This document shows positions 43,956 to 52,062 of a stretch of DNA of 64,000 nt, in pieces (positions within the stretch are counted from its first letter, which is position 1; the number at the start of each line of letters is the position of its first letter). Position numbers and translations under genes: made by a program. Origin of the DNA: Shimia gijangensis (GTDB taxonomy: Bacteria > Pseudomonadota > Alphaproteobacteria > Rhodobacterales > Rhodobacteraceae); the NCBI RefSeq assembly GCF_900142085.1, contig NZ_FQZQ01000003.1, positions 124,001 to 188,000 on the forward strand. Direction: 5' to 3'. Below the pieces are notes generated by a model. That model did no database searches. It was given only the letters and a program-made list of their open reading frames with translations, and was not told the origin of the DNA.

Positions 43956-44210
43956 GGCAGGCAGACTTCTGCCAAAATGGCTGTAGGGGTTGTTTAAGGA
44001 CCTTTTGACGCCATATTGCGAAAGCGTTTGCCTTGGCATGAGGATATGCTATAGGCGGCGCATATTTCCCGAGGGTGCCTTGTGAGGACACCCAGGAACA
44101 TCTGGGAAACCGGATACACGAGCCGCCCCTCGGGGCACCAATCAAAACCCGCCGCACATGGGGGCGGGCGATCACAGGGCCATAGTGCCCATGACGAATG
44201 AGGAATTGAC
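43956..44210 (+). other. fabG-acpP intergenic region with promoter and structured leader
   Basis: 255 bases without a gene. A promoter at 44028-44055 (TTGCCT, 16 bases, TATAGG) is followed by a leader of about 150 bases that can form several competing stems. These are CCCGAGGG (44068-44075) with CCCTCGGG (44127-44134), GGTGCC (44074-44079) with GGCACC (44134-44139), GGGTG (44073-44077) with CACCC (44089-44093), and CCCAG/CTGGG (44091-44106). Two later hairpins are CCCGCC/GGCGGG (44148-44168) and GGGC/GCCC (44177-44190). Confidence 0.5.
44028..44055 (+). promoter_or_regulatory. Promoter of acpP
   Basis: TTGCCT at 44028-44033, 16-base spacer, TATAGG at 44050-44055. The very abundant acyl carrier protein needs its own strong transcript. 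Confidence 0.5.
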
Positions 44211-44444
44211 ATGAGCGACGTCGCAGACCGCGTGAAAAAGATCGTTGTAGAGCACTTGGGTGTTGAAGAGGACAAGGTTGTTGAAAACGCCTCGTTCATC
44301 GACGATCTGGGCGCAGACAGCCTGGACACCGTGGAACTGGTTATGGCCTTCGAAGAAGAGTTCGGCATCGAGATCCCCGATGACGCCGCCGAAACCATCC
44401 AGACCTTTGGCGACGCGGTGAAATTCATCACCGAAGCTTCCTAA
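44211..44444 (+). CDS. acpP: Acyl carrier protein
   Basis: 77 residues, strongly acidic. It carries growing acyl chains on a 4'-phosphopantetheine attached to Ser37 in the [19 protein letters not shown] motif. Conserved position between fabG and fabF, but here with its own leader and terminator. GAGGAATT precedes the ATG. Confidence 0.98.
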   Translation: MSDVADRVKKIVVEHLGVEEDKVVENASFIDDLGADSLDTVELVMAFEEEFGIEIPDDAAETIQTFGDAVKFITEAS

Positions 44445-44472
44445 GTCTTTTCACCCTTTTTGGGGTGGGAAC

Positions 44473-44505
44473 AGGCCTCTGCCGCTTTGGCAGGGGCCTT
44501 TTTTG
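44473..44505 (+). terminator. Terminator of acpP
   Basis: Stem AGGCCTCTGCC / GGCAGGGGCCT with a GCTTT loop, then TTTTTTG. Confidence 0.9.
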
Positions 44506-44631
44506 TGCGTTGCCCCCAGAAATGGCGCATTTGTGCTCTCTTTTGCCGATTTGGGGATATCGGTGAAAAATGATACTCTTCCTATAGGGAGACCCCTTTT
44601 GGTGAAGGGGCACCTACCCGTGGAGAGCACA

Positions 44632-45375
44632 ATGATCATCTATCCAACTATCGAATTGCAGCAGGGCAAATGCGTTTCATTGCAACGTGGGCGCCTTGAT
44701 GAGCCTTCAATCTGGCATGTCGATCCGGTGGCCACCGCACAAAGTTTCGCCGAGCAAGGCGCTCAATGGATTCATGTCACCGATCTGGACGCAGTTGCAG
44801 GCAGCTCAGACAGTGAGGCCATTGTTGAAGAAATCGTGCGATCAGCAGGTGCTTCCATTCAACTGGGTGGCGGATTCCGCTCGCGCGATCGCATTGAGCA
44901 ATGGATCGACAAAGGCGCAGGGCGCATTGTTGTCAGCACTTTGGCGGTGCAGGACCCGAACCTCGTCAAGGAAATGGCGCTACGCTATCCTGACCAAATT
45001 GTTCTCGCGGTTGATGTTTTTCAGGGAAAAATGATGACGGACGGTTGGCGCCAGACTGGGGCAATGCAACCCGAGGATTTTGTCAAAGCCTATGCGGATT
45101 CACCCCTGGCTGGCGTGATTGTCACGGATATTGATGCCGACATCGGCGATCAGGACGCGCAATTGGGACTGGTCTCGGGCATTGCTGAAGCAACACACCA
45201 TCAGGTCATTGCCAGAGGAACAGTGCGCAGTTCAGATGATGTCTCGCGCATTAAATACGTTCCTAAGATCAGCGGCACGTTGATTGGTCGGGCTCTTTTC
45301 TCAAAAGACATCGATCTGCAAGACGCCTTGGCCTTGGCTGAACCAACTCCGGAACCCAAAGCGGAATTCCAGTAA
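44632..45375 (+). CDS. HisA-like TIM-barrel protein, divergent
   Basis: 247 residues with the HisA/HisF half-barrel layout: IELQQGKCVSLQRGRLD, HVTDLDAVAG, IQLGGGFRSRDRIEQWIDKGA, and the terminal GTLIGRALFSKDIDL. HisA isomerises ProFAR to PRFAR in histidine synthesis. Here residue 8, normally catalytic Asp in AIDLKDG, is Glu. The second-half phosphate loop, usually ISRDGTLxGPN, has become DIDADIGDQDAQLG. Asp128 of the other catalytic position is kept (AVDVFQGK). It may be a paralogue with a different substrate. Start at 44632 with GGAGAG upstream. It sits between acpP and fabF. Confidence 0.75.
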   Translation: MIIYPTIELQQGKCVSLQRGRLDEPSIWHVDPVATAQSFAEQGAQWIHVTDLDAVAGSSDSEAIVEEIVRSAGASIQLGGGFRSRDRIEQWIDKGAGRIVVSTLAVQDPNLVKEMALRYPDQIVLAVDVFQGKMMTDGWRQTGAMQPEDFVKAYADSPLAGVIVTDIDADIGDQDAQLGLVSGIAEATHHQVIARGTVRSSDDVSRIKYVPKISGTLIGRALFSKDIDLQDALALAEPTPEPKAEFQ

Positions 45376-45582
45376 TCGAAAAACAGAACCTTGACCGCAC
45401 TGACCTACAAGGCCGGTGCGGTCTGCATTGATAGCGTGCAGAGGCCGTTTAAGGCCTTGCTTTATTCTGAAGAAATACGGGCGATCTCTCAGCAAATCCC
45501 CTCTGAGTTTTGCAAAACCTCCCAAAATTAGTACGGTTTTGAAGGACTGCCTGAATTGAGCAGCCGATTTTGGAGGTTTTCA

Positions 45583-46077
45583 ATGCGGGTTCTTCAAGGA
45601 AATAGATCTTTTTCACAAGTCGTCTTGGGCACAATCCTATGTCTGTCGGTTTCAATTCCTTCTGTCGGAATAGGTGAAGGTAATGCTCATTCGCCTTCCA
45701 CATATGTATCGACACAGATTGTCGACATGGATTGCAAAGAGCTGAAAGCTCTCGTGAAAAGATTGACCAAAAGTAGAGATCGCACACAAGACGAAATGAG
45801 CCGTGAAAAGGCCAGCGTGGCAAAGTTCAAATCCAAAATTAAGGAAAGCAATCAAACGATTCACAGACTCGATGCTGAGGCCAAAAAGACAAAGGATAGT
45901 AAAAAATTACGTCAAATCGAGCGAAAGAAGGACTCCGCACAAAGAAAACTGGATCGAAATTTGAAAAATCTCAGGGATTTTGAATCAATCTACGATCATT
46001 CGAAAAGGAGCCTCAAGGTGCTCAATAATGATCTTCGAATTGCGCAGAAGACCAGCAAAAACAAGAAATGCAAATAA
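45583..46077 (+). CDS. Secreted coiled-coil protein of unknown function
   Basis: 164 residues. GGAGG six bases upstream picks ATG 45583 over an in-frame TTG at 45556. A signal-like segment (VVLGTILCLSVSIPSVG) is followed by a mature part that is almost wholly helical and charged (about residues 60-160, Lys/Glu/Arg-rich heptads such as KLRQIERKKDSAQRKLDRNL). There is one Cys near each end of the coil (DCKELK and KKCK). Base composition is more AT-rich than the flanking fab genes, which suggests acquisition. No family recognised. Confidence 0.55.
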   Translation: MRVLQGNRSFSQVVLGTILCLSVSIPSVGIGEGNAHSPSTYVSTQIVDMDCKELKALVKRLTKSRDRTQDEMSREKASVAKFKSKIKESNQTIHRLDAEAKKTKDSKKLRQIERKKDSAQRKLDRNLKNLRDFESIYDHSKRSLKVLNNDLRIAQKTSKNKKCK

Positions 46078-46195
46078 TTTGCCGTCAGGGCGCATGTCTT
46101 GGAAAACCCGGTTCTAGTGCTTTGCAACGGCTTGCCCTGCTACTTGTGAGCAAGTAGACAGTCTCGAAGAGAATTACCAAACTAGGGGCTGCCTT

Positions 46196-47455
46196 ATGCG
46201 TCGTGTTGTTGTTACTGGGCTTGGATTGGTCACGCCATTGGCGAGTGGTGTTGAAGAAAGCTGGTCACGAATTCTGGACGGAAAATCCGGAGCAGGACCG
46301 ATCACGCGGTTTGATACCGAACGTGTCACCACGAAATACGCATGCGAAGTGCCTTATGGCGACGGATCAGATGGCACTTTTAACTCTGATGACTGGATGC
46401 TGCCAAAAGAGCGCCGCAAGGTTGATGACTTTATTCTTTATGGTATTGCCGCTGCGACGCAGGCTGTAGAAGACTCCGGCTGGAAGCCCGAAGCTGACGA
46501 AGACCTTGAGCGCACTGGTGTGATGATCGGGTCGGGCATCGGCGGATTGCAGTCTATTGAACAGACAACACTGCTGATGGCGGAAAAAGGCCCACGTCGT
46601 GTGTCGCCGTTCTTTATTCCTGGTGCGCTGATCAACCTGATCTCGGGGCAAGTGGGTATCAAATACGGCTTTAAGGGCCCGAACCATGCAGTCGTCACGG
46701 CCTGTTCCACTGGTGCGCATGCAATTGGTGATGCGGCCCGTTTGATTATGTTCGGTGACGCCGATGTGATGGTTGCTGGCGGTGCTGAAGCAGCGATTTG
46801 TGAAATTGGCATCGCGGGCTTCAACGCGTGCAAAGCGCTGTCGACCGGCCGCGGTGATGACCCGACCAAAGCCAGCCGCCCTTATGATGCCGATCGCGAT
46901 GGATTTGTGATGGGCGAAGGTGCGGGCGTCGTGGTGCTGGAAGACTATGACCACGCGGTTGCACGCGGAGCAAAGATCTACGCTGAAGTGTTGGGATATG
47001 GCCTGTCGGGAGACGCCTATCACATCACCGCTCCGTCTGAAAACGGCGAAGGCGGTGAACGGTCAATGCGCGCGGCTTTGAAAAACGCCGGGCTAGAGCC
47101 CAAAGACGTGGATTACATTAACGCTCATGGCACGTCGACCATGGCAGATTCCATCGAATTGGGAGCGGTTGAACGGATGATGGGGGACGCTGCCAAGAAT
47201 GTGACCATGTCATCGACGAAATCCATGACCGGGCACTTACTTGGGGCCGCTGGTGCGATTGAAGCGATCTTTTCGATCCTCGCGATCCGCGATCAGGTCG
47301 CTCCGCCAACAATCAATCTGGATAACCCGGCCGTGGAAACCGTTGTCGATCTGGCCCCGAACAAGAAAGTTGAACGCGAAATAAACGTCGCACTGTCCAA
47401 CTCGTTTGGGTTCGGTGGCACCAACGCATCCGTCATCTTCGGAAAAGTCAGCTAA
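46196..47455 (+). CDS. fabF: 3-oxoacyl-ACP synthase II
   Basis: 419 residues. Condenses malonyl-ACP with acyl-ACP and controls elongation to C18 unsaturated chains. Catalytic Cys170 in VVTACSTGAHA, His in YINAHGTSTM and His in MTGHLLGAAGAIE form the KAS triad. Its stop overlaps the mltG start by one base. In many Rhodobacterales fabF follows acpP directly; here two genes intervene. Confidence 0.97.
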   Translation: MRRVVVTGLGLVTPLASGVEESWSRILDGKSGAGPITRFDTERVTTKYACEVPYGDGSDGTFNSDDWMLPKERRKVDDFILYGIAAATQAVEDSGWKPEADEDLERTGVMIGSGIGGLQSIEQTTLLMAEKGPRRVSPFFIPGALINLISGQVGIKYGFKGPNHAVVTACSTGAHAIGDAARLIMFGDADVMVAGGAEAAICEIGIAGFNACKALSTGRGDDPTKASRPYDADRDGFVMGEGAGVVVLEDYDHAVARGAKIYAEVLGYGLSGDAYHITAPSENGEGGERSMRAALKNAGLEPKDVDYINAHGTSTMADSIELGAVERMMGDAAKNVTMSSTKSMTGHLLGAAGAIEAIFSILAIRDQVAPPTINLDNPAVETVVDLAPNKKVEREINVALSNSFGFGGTNASVIFGKVS

Positions 47456-48606
47456 TGTGGCGTCATATCGCTTCGAACGCGATTACATTGCTGATTGTGG
47501 CAGTGTTCCTTTTGGGAGGACTGGTGTTGTGGGGGCAGGCGCAGTATCGCGCTGAAGGGCCGCTGGACGCACCGATGTGTTTGCGTGTTGAGCGTGGCTC
47601 GAACATGAGCCGCGTGTCCAAGGACCTTGAAACCCAAGGTGCGATCTCAAACGGCGCAGTGTTCAGGATCGGCACGGACTACTCTGAAAAAAGCGACAAG
47701 CTGAAAGCGGGTGCATTTTTGGTGCCAACCGGCGCGTCGATGGAGCAGATTACTGATATCGTTACGCGTGGAGGGGCCAGTACCTGTGGCACCGAAATTG
47801 TGTACCGTGTGGGCGTGACCCGGCAAACCGTTCAAGTACGCGAGCTGGATCCCGAAACCGGAAAATTCGTGGAAGTTGCGGCGTTCAATCCAGCCGAAGA
47901 GGAAACGCCTGAGGCGTTCACAACCATGCGTCAGCGCGCCGATACGCGGTATCGTATCGCGGTGGCGGAAGGTGTGACAAGCTGGCAAGTCGTTGATTCA
48001 TTGTTAAAAATCGGCTTGTTGTCTGGCGAAGTGGCCGTGCCGGATGAAGGAACACTGGCACCGGATAGCTACGAAGTTCAAGCCGGAGACACCCGCGCGG
48101 ATGTGATCGAAAGCATGCAGGAAAAACAAGCGGTACTTATCGCGGCTGCTTGGGAATCGCGGGCTGAAACTGCGCAGGTCAACTCTCCGGAAGAGATGTT
48201 GATCCTGGCGTCGATCATTGAGAAGGAAACCGGTCTGGCGGAAGAACGACGTCAGGTGGCCAGCGTGTTTACCAACCGTCTGAAACGCGGCATGAAGTTG
48301 CAAACCGATCCGACAGTGATTTATGGCGTCACCAAAGGGCAGGGCGTCTTGGGGCGGGGCTTGCGTCAAAGTGAGCTGCGCAAAGAAACGCCTTGGAATA
48401 CTTACGTTATTACCGGTCTTCCACCGACACCGATTGCCAATCCGGGGCGCGCGAGCCTTGAGGCTGCGGTGAATCCGGACGCAAGCGATTATATCTTCTT
48501 TGTGGCGGACGGCACCGGTGGCCACGCTTTTGCAACCACGTTGGCTGAGCACAACGCCAACGTTGCAAAATGGCGCAAAATTGAGGCTGAGCGCGCCAAT
48601 CAGTAA
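47455..48606 (+). CDS. mltG: Endolytic murein transglycosylase MltG
   Basis: 383 residues. One N-terminal span (about residues 7-24) anchors it in the inner membrane. The YceG/MltG domain follows, with LASIIEKETGLAEERRQVASVF holding the catalytic Glu, LQTDPTVIYG, and the C-terminal SPYNTY-like TPWNTYVITGLPPTPI and NPGRASLEAA. It cleaves nascent glycan strands and sets their length. Translation is coupled to fabF by a TAATG overlap. Confidence 0.95.
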   Translation: MWRHIASNAITLLIVAVFLLGGLVLWGQAQYRAEGPLDAPMCLRVERGSNMSRVSKDLETQGAISNGAVFRIGTDYSEKSDKLKAGAFLVPTGASMEQITDIVTRGGASTCGTEIVYRVGVTRQTVQVRELDPETGKFVEVAAFNPAEEETPEAFTTMRQRADTRYRIAVAEGVTSWQVVDSLLKIGLLSGEVAVPDEGTLAPDSYEVQAGDTRADVIESMQEKQAVLIAAAWESRAETAQVNSPEEMLILASIIEKETGLAEERRQVASVFTNRLKRGMKLQTDPTVIYGVTKGQGVLGRGLRQSELRKETPWNTYVITGLPPTPIANPGRASLEAAVNPDASDYIFFVADGTGGHAFATTLAEHNANVAKWRKIEAERANQ

Positions 48607-48633
48607 GTCTGGCCCAAAATGGTAAAGTGACCG

Positions 48634-48676
48634 TTTTGTACAAACTTTTTCGCAGAAATCTCCGTTTTGTACAAAA
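48634..48676 (-). repeat. Paired TTTTGTACAAAA palindromes, 31-bp period (copy 2)
   Basis: TTTTGTACAAAC (48634-48645) and TTTTGTACAAAA (48665-48676) are again 31 bp apart. The second is the core of an 18-bp perfect palindrome CCGTTTTGTACAAAACGG (48662-48679). The best match to copy 1 is on the minus strand. The site lies between mltG and its terminator, upstream of the GTA cluster. Confidence 0.65.
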
Positions 48677-48715
48677 CGGAATCTGCGCATTTCATCGCTC
48701 AATATCACCATCAAA

Positions 48716-48755
48716 CAAAAGGCCGTCCAAATTGGGCGGCCTTTTGTCATTTTCG
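48716..48755 (+). terminator. Terminator of fabF-mltG
   Basis: CAAAAGGCCG (48716-48725) pairs with CGGCCTTTTG (48737-48746), the stem continuing inward with G-U pairs. TCATTTT follows. It separates mltG from the GTA operon. Confidence 0.75.
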
Positions 48756-48877
48756 GACCCAACGCGCGTTGCCTTAAGCGGTTGGTGAAATATCTGCGGC
48801 AGGGTTTGCTGGCCAGACGGAGCAATTGCTTCGGCTCTTGCGGAGGGGAGAACCACGCAGAGAGGCAACGGGCATAA

Positions 48878-49219
48878 ATGAACAAATTCACAGCGCCGAC
48901 AGGCGAGTCGCCACTGGATGAAGATGTGGCAGAGGTACGGCATTTGTTGCGGGGGGTCAGAGGAGCGTTGTCAACGCTGCGCGGCCGTTTGGAACAAGAT
49001 GAGGAGGCAGCCGGCGGCCAGACCGGCAAGGTTCTGACCGAACTGCGTCACCTGATCCGCACGACCATTGATACGGAGAAGAGTTTTGAGCAGCGCCAGA
49101 AAGAGAAAGACGGAATCGTCAACGACTATCGGCTCGACCTGCACGACGCACGGGCTTCGATCGAGCGCCGTTTGGCTCGCCTCCGAGCCGTTCGAGACAC
49201 AACAAGCCTTTCTGGATGA
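48878..49219 (+). CDS. GTA gp1, small terminase-like protein
   Basis: 113 residues, highly charged and helical, without membrane segments. Its position as the first gene ahead of the large terminase and its size match gp1 of the Rhodobacter capsulatus GTA, reported to act as the small terminase. It would bind DNA and the large subunit during headful packaging. It overlaps the large terminase gene in another frame. The operon promoter must lie between here and the mltG terminator. Confidence 0.7.
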   Translation: MNKFTAPTGESPLDEDVAEVRHLLRGVRGALSTLRGRLEQDEEAAGGQTGKVLTELRHLIRTTIDTEKSFEQRQKEKDGIVNDYRLDLHDARASIERRLARLRAVRDTTSLSG

Positions 49220-50498
49220 CTTGAGCCAAAGCGAACTATTGGCGCTGCCGTACTTGTTTGAGTTCTGGGCGTTTGACCACCAGTTGCCCCCGGAGGGCAA
49301 CTGGAAGGCCTGGGTCATAATGGGCGGGCGCGGTGCGGGGAAAACCCGCGCAGGCGCCGAATGGGTGCGCTCTATGGTTGAGGGCAACGGCCCCTTGGAT
49401 AATGGGCGCGCTAAACGCGTTGCTTTGGTCGGGGAAACCATTGATCAGGTCCGCGAGGTCATGGTGTTTGGTGACAGTGGGGTGTTGGCGTGTTCGCCGC
49501 CTGACCGGATGCCCAAATGGGAGGCTGGACGCAAGCGATTGATCTGGCCTAACGGAGCCGTTGCGCAAGTGTTTTCTGCGCATGACCCGGAAGCCTTGCG
49601 GGGCCCACAATTTGATGCGGCCTGGGTAGATGAACTTGCCAAGTGGAAAAAGGCGCAGGCCACGTGGGACATGCTGCAGTTCGGTTTGCGGCTGGGAAAA
49701 GACCCGCAGGTTTGCGTCACGACGACACCACGCAATATCGGGCTTTTGAAAGAGTTGTTGGCGCAGGAGTCGACAGTGGTCACCCATGCCACAACCGAGG
49801 CGAACCGGGCAAATCTGGCGGATAGTTTTCTGAAAGAAGTGCGTGCGCGCTATGCCGGAACAAGGCTGGGCCGGCAAGAATTGGACGGTGTGCTGTTGGA
49901 TGACGTCGAGGGTGCGATGTGGACGACGTCGATGCTTGAAAAAATGCGGTGCAAGAAGGCGCCAGACCTTGATCGCATTGTTGTGGCGGTTGACCCGCCT
50001 GTGACCGGGCATGCCGGATCAGATGAGTGCGGCATTGTGGTGGCCGGTGTCACCATGAAGGGGCCGGTCAGCGATTGGCGCGCTTATGTGCTGGATGATG
50101 TGACCGTCAGAGCCAAGAGCCCGGCAGGATGGGCGCGTGTTGCTGTGACAGCCATGGAGACATGGGGGGCAGACCGATTGGTGGCCGAAGTGAACCAGGG
50201 CGGAGACATGGTTGCCGAAGTGGTCCGTCAGGTAGACCCACTGGTGCCATACAAAGCGGTGCGTGCAGCGCGCGCCAAGTCAGCCCGCGCAGAGCCTGTG
50301 GCGGCTTTGTATGAACAAGGTCGGGTGCGCCATGTGGGGCAGTTTGGTGAATTGGAAGACCAGATGTGCCGCATGAGCCTGCGTGGCTATCAGGGATCGG
50401 GCAGTCCCGATCGTTTGGATGCGCTTGTCTGGGCCCTGCATGAATTGGTGATTGAACCATCAGCCCGTTGGCGACGCCCGCGTATGCGCAGCCTTTGA
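49086..50498 (+). CDS. GTA large terminase
   Basis: About 470 residues. ATPase and nuclease that packages about 4 kb of host DNA per particle. Walker A is GGRGAGKTRAGAEW, and the coupling/Walker B region reads FDAAWVDELAKW. The nuclease domain includes VVAVDPPVTGHAGSDECG and SPDRLDALVWAL. No ATG lies near the start. TTG 49086, with GGAG seven bases upstream, is my choice; the frame is open to TTG 49068. Either way it overlaps gp1 by more than 130 bases. Confidence 0.92.
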   Translation: MSSARKRKTESSTTIGSTCTTHGLRSSAVWLASEPFETQQAFLDDLSQSELLALPYLFEFWAFDHQLPPEGNWKAWVIMGGRGAGKTRAGAEWVRSMVEGNGPLDNGRAKRVALVGETIDQVREVMVFGDSGVLACSPPDRMPKWEAGRKRLIWPNGAVAQVFSAHDPEALRGPQFDAAWVDELAKWKKAQATWDMLQFGLRLGKDPQVCVTTTPRNIGLLKELLAQESTVVTHATTEANRANLADSFLKEVRARYAGTRLGRQELDGVLLDDVEGAMWTTSMLEKMRCKKAPDLDRIVVAVDPPVTGHAGSDECGIVVAGVTMKGPVSDWRAYVLDDVTVRAKSPAGWARVAVTAMETWGADRLVAEVNQGGDMVAEVVRQVDPLVPYKAVRAARAKSARAEPVAALYEQGRVRHVGQFGELEDQMCRMSLRGYQGSGSPDRLDALVWALHELVIEPSARWRRPRMRSL

Positions 50499-50634
50499 GA
50501 TTAACAGGTGCCTCGCAAATCGAACCGTGCGGTGGCCTGAGAGCGAATTAACAAATTTGAGACAAAGTCCAACCTGTCCAAAGCGCACAAGCAGCGAAGC
50601 GGGCCTAAGGCAAAGAAACAGGAGCGAGCACGAG

Positions 50635-51819
50635 ATGGTATTTGATTTCTTCCGGCGATCCGAAACCAATGCGCCCGAACAAAAAGCCAGCGCAGCGGGT
50701 CCGGTAGTGGCCTATCACAGCGCCGGTCGTGTGGCCTGGAGCCCGCGCGATACCGTATCTTTGACACGGACCGGTTTCAGCGGAAATCCGGTGGGGTTTC
50801 GATCGGTCAAGTTGATTGCAGAAAGCGCGGCAGCCCTGCCTTTGGTGTTGCAGGATGGTGCACAGCGCTATGACACGCATCCCTTGCTGGCATTGTTGAC
50901 CTCGCCGAACCCGGCGCAGGGACGTGCCGAGCTGATGGAAGCGCTTTACGGTCAGATGCTGTTGTCAGGCAATGGCTATATTGAGGCCGTAGCCGGTGAT
51001 GGTGGCATGCCGGCTGAGCTGCACGTGCTGCGGTCAGACCGCATGAGCGTTGTGCCCGGTGCAGATGGCTGGCCTGTGGCCTATGAATACAAGGTAGGGG
51101 CCCGCAAACATCGGTTTGATCTCGGCGCCGGGGCCAACGTCTGCCATGTGCGTAATTTCCACCCGCAGGACGATCACTATGGGTTTTCGCCCATGCAGGC
51201 GGCGGCCATGGCGGTGGATGTGCACAACGCGGCGTCGCGGTGGTCCAAAGCGCTTTTGGATAATGCGGCGCGCCCGTCAGGAGCCATTGTCTACAAAGGT
51301 GCAGATGGGGCGGGATCAATGAGCCCCGATCAATACGACCGGCTGGTGGGAGAAATGGAGAGCCAGCACCAGGGCGCGCGCAATGCAGGTCGCCCGATGT
51401 TGCTCGAAGGTGGGTTGGATTGGAAGCCGATGGGGTTTTCGCCGTCCGATATGGAGTTTCAAAAAACCAAAGAAGCGGCAGCGCGCGAGATTGCCCTGGC
51501 CTTTGGGGTGCCGCCGATGTTGCTCGGGATTCCCGGGGATGCGGCCTATGCCAACTATCAGGAGGCCAACCGGGCGTTCTATCGCCTGACCGTTTTGCCT
51601 TTGGCGACACGTGTCGCTGCGGCCGTTGGCGATTGGCTGGCCGGGTTTGTGGGCGAAGCATTGGAATTGAAACCGGATCTGGATCAGGTGCCGGCGTTGG
51701 CTGCGGAAAGAGATGCGCAATGGGCGCGCGTGCAGGCCGCGGCGTTTCTGAGCGATGTGGAGAAACGGCGATTGTTGGGCCTGCCAGCAGTCGCGGCGGA
51801 AGAGCCTGCGGATGGGTGA
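50635..51819 (+). CDS. GTA portal protein
   Basis: 394 residues of the HK97 portal family. The dodecameric portal forms the DNA entry vertex and binds the terminase. Recognisable parts: GFRSVKLIAESAAALPL near the N-terminus, FHPQDDHYGFSPMQAAAMAVD in the clip/stem region, and GVPPMLLGIPGDAAYANYQEANRAFYRLTVLPL. Start at MVFDFF with AGGAGCGAG upstream. It follows the terminase after 136 bases and overlaps the next small gene by 8. Confidence 0.93.
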   Translation: MVFDFFRRSETNAPEQKASAAGPVVAYHSAGRVAWSPRDTVSLTRTGFSGNPVGFRSVKLIAESAAALPLVLQDGAQRYDTHPLLALLTSPNPAQGRAELMEALYGQMLLSGNGYIEAVAGDGGMPAELHVLRSDRMSVVPGADGWPVAYEYKVGARKHRFDLGAGANVCHVRNFHPQDDHYGFSPMQAAAMAVDVHNAASRWSKALLDNAARPSGAIVYKGADGAGSMSPDQYDRLVGEMESQHQGARNAGRPMLLEGGLDWKPMGFSPSDMEFQKTKEAAAREIALAFGVPPMLLGIPGDAAYANYQEANRAFYRLTVLPLATRVAAAVGDWLAGFVGEALELKPDLDQVPALAAERDAQWARVQAAAFLSDVEKRRLLGLPAVAAEEPADG

Positions 51820-52039
51820 ACAGCGCTATGGGTTTGAACAATTCGATTGTGCACCGGCCTTGCGTCTTGAAGCACATGAACGGGTGGCAAAGCTGCAGTT
51901 TGATGGCCTGAACCGGCGGCTCGATAAGATCGAAGACTTGATCGAGCGGTTGGAAAAGCGGTTGTGGCTCACGGTTTATGGCGTGGTTGGCACAATTCTC
52001 GCACAGGCGTTTCAGGGCCTGCTGAATGCGGCGCCATGA
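51812..52039 (+). CDS. GTA head formation small protein (gp3.5-type)
   Basis: 75 residues. An amphipathic helix (QFDGLNRRLDKIEDLIERLEKR) precedes one hydrophobic segment (LWLTVYGVVGTILAQAFQGLL). Size, order and topology match the small head-formation protein encoded between portal and protease in Rhodobacterales GTAs. It overlaps the portal gene by 8 bases and ends in an ATGA overlap with a possible protease start. Confidence 0.75.
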   Translation: MGEQRYGFEQFDCAPALRLEAHERVAKLQFDGLNRRLDKIEDLIERLEKRLWLTVYGVVGTILAQAFQGLLNAAP

Positions 52040-52062
52040 GCGGAACAAGGTGGAAAAAAGAC

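Noticed and set aside
42549-44039. Minus-strand open frame of about 496 codons across fabD and fabG
   Set aside because: Shadow of two certain genes in high-GC DNA; the translation is His/Cys/Gln-rich without domain pattern.
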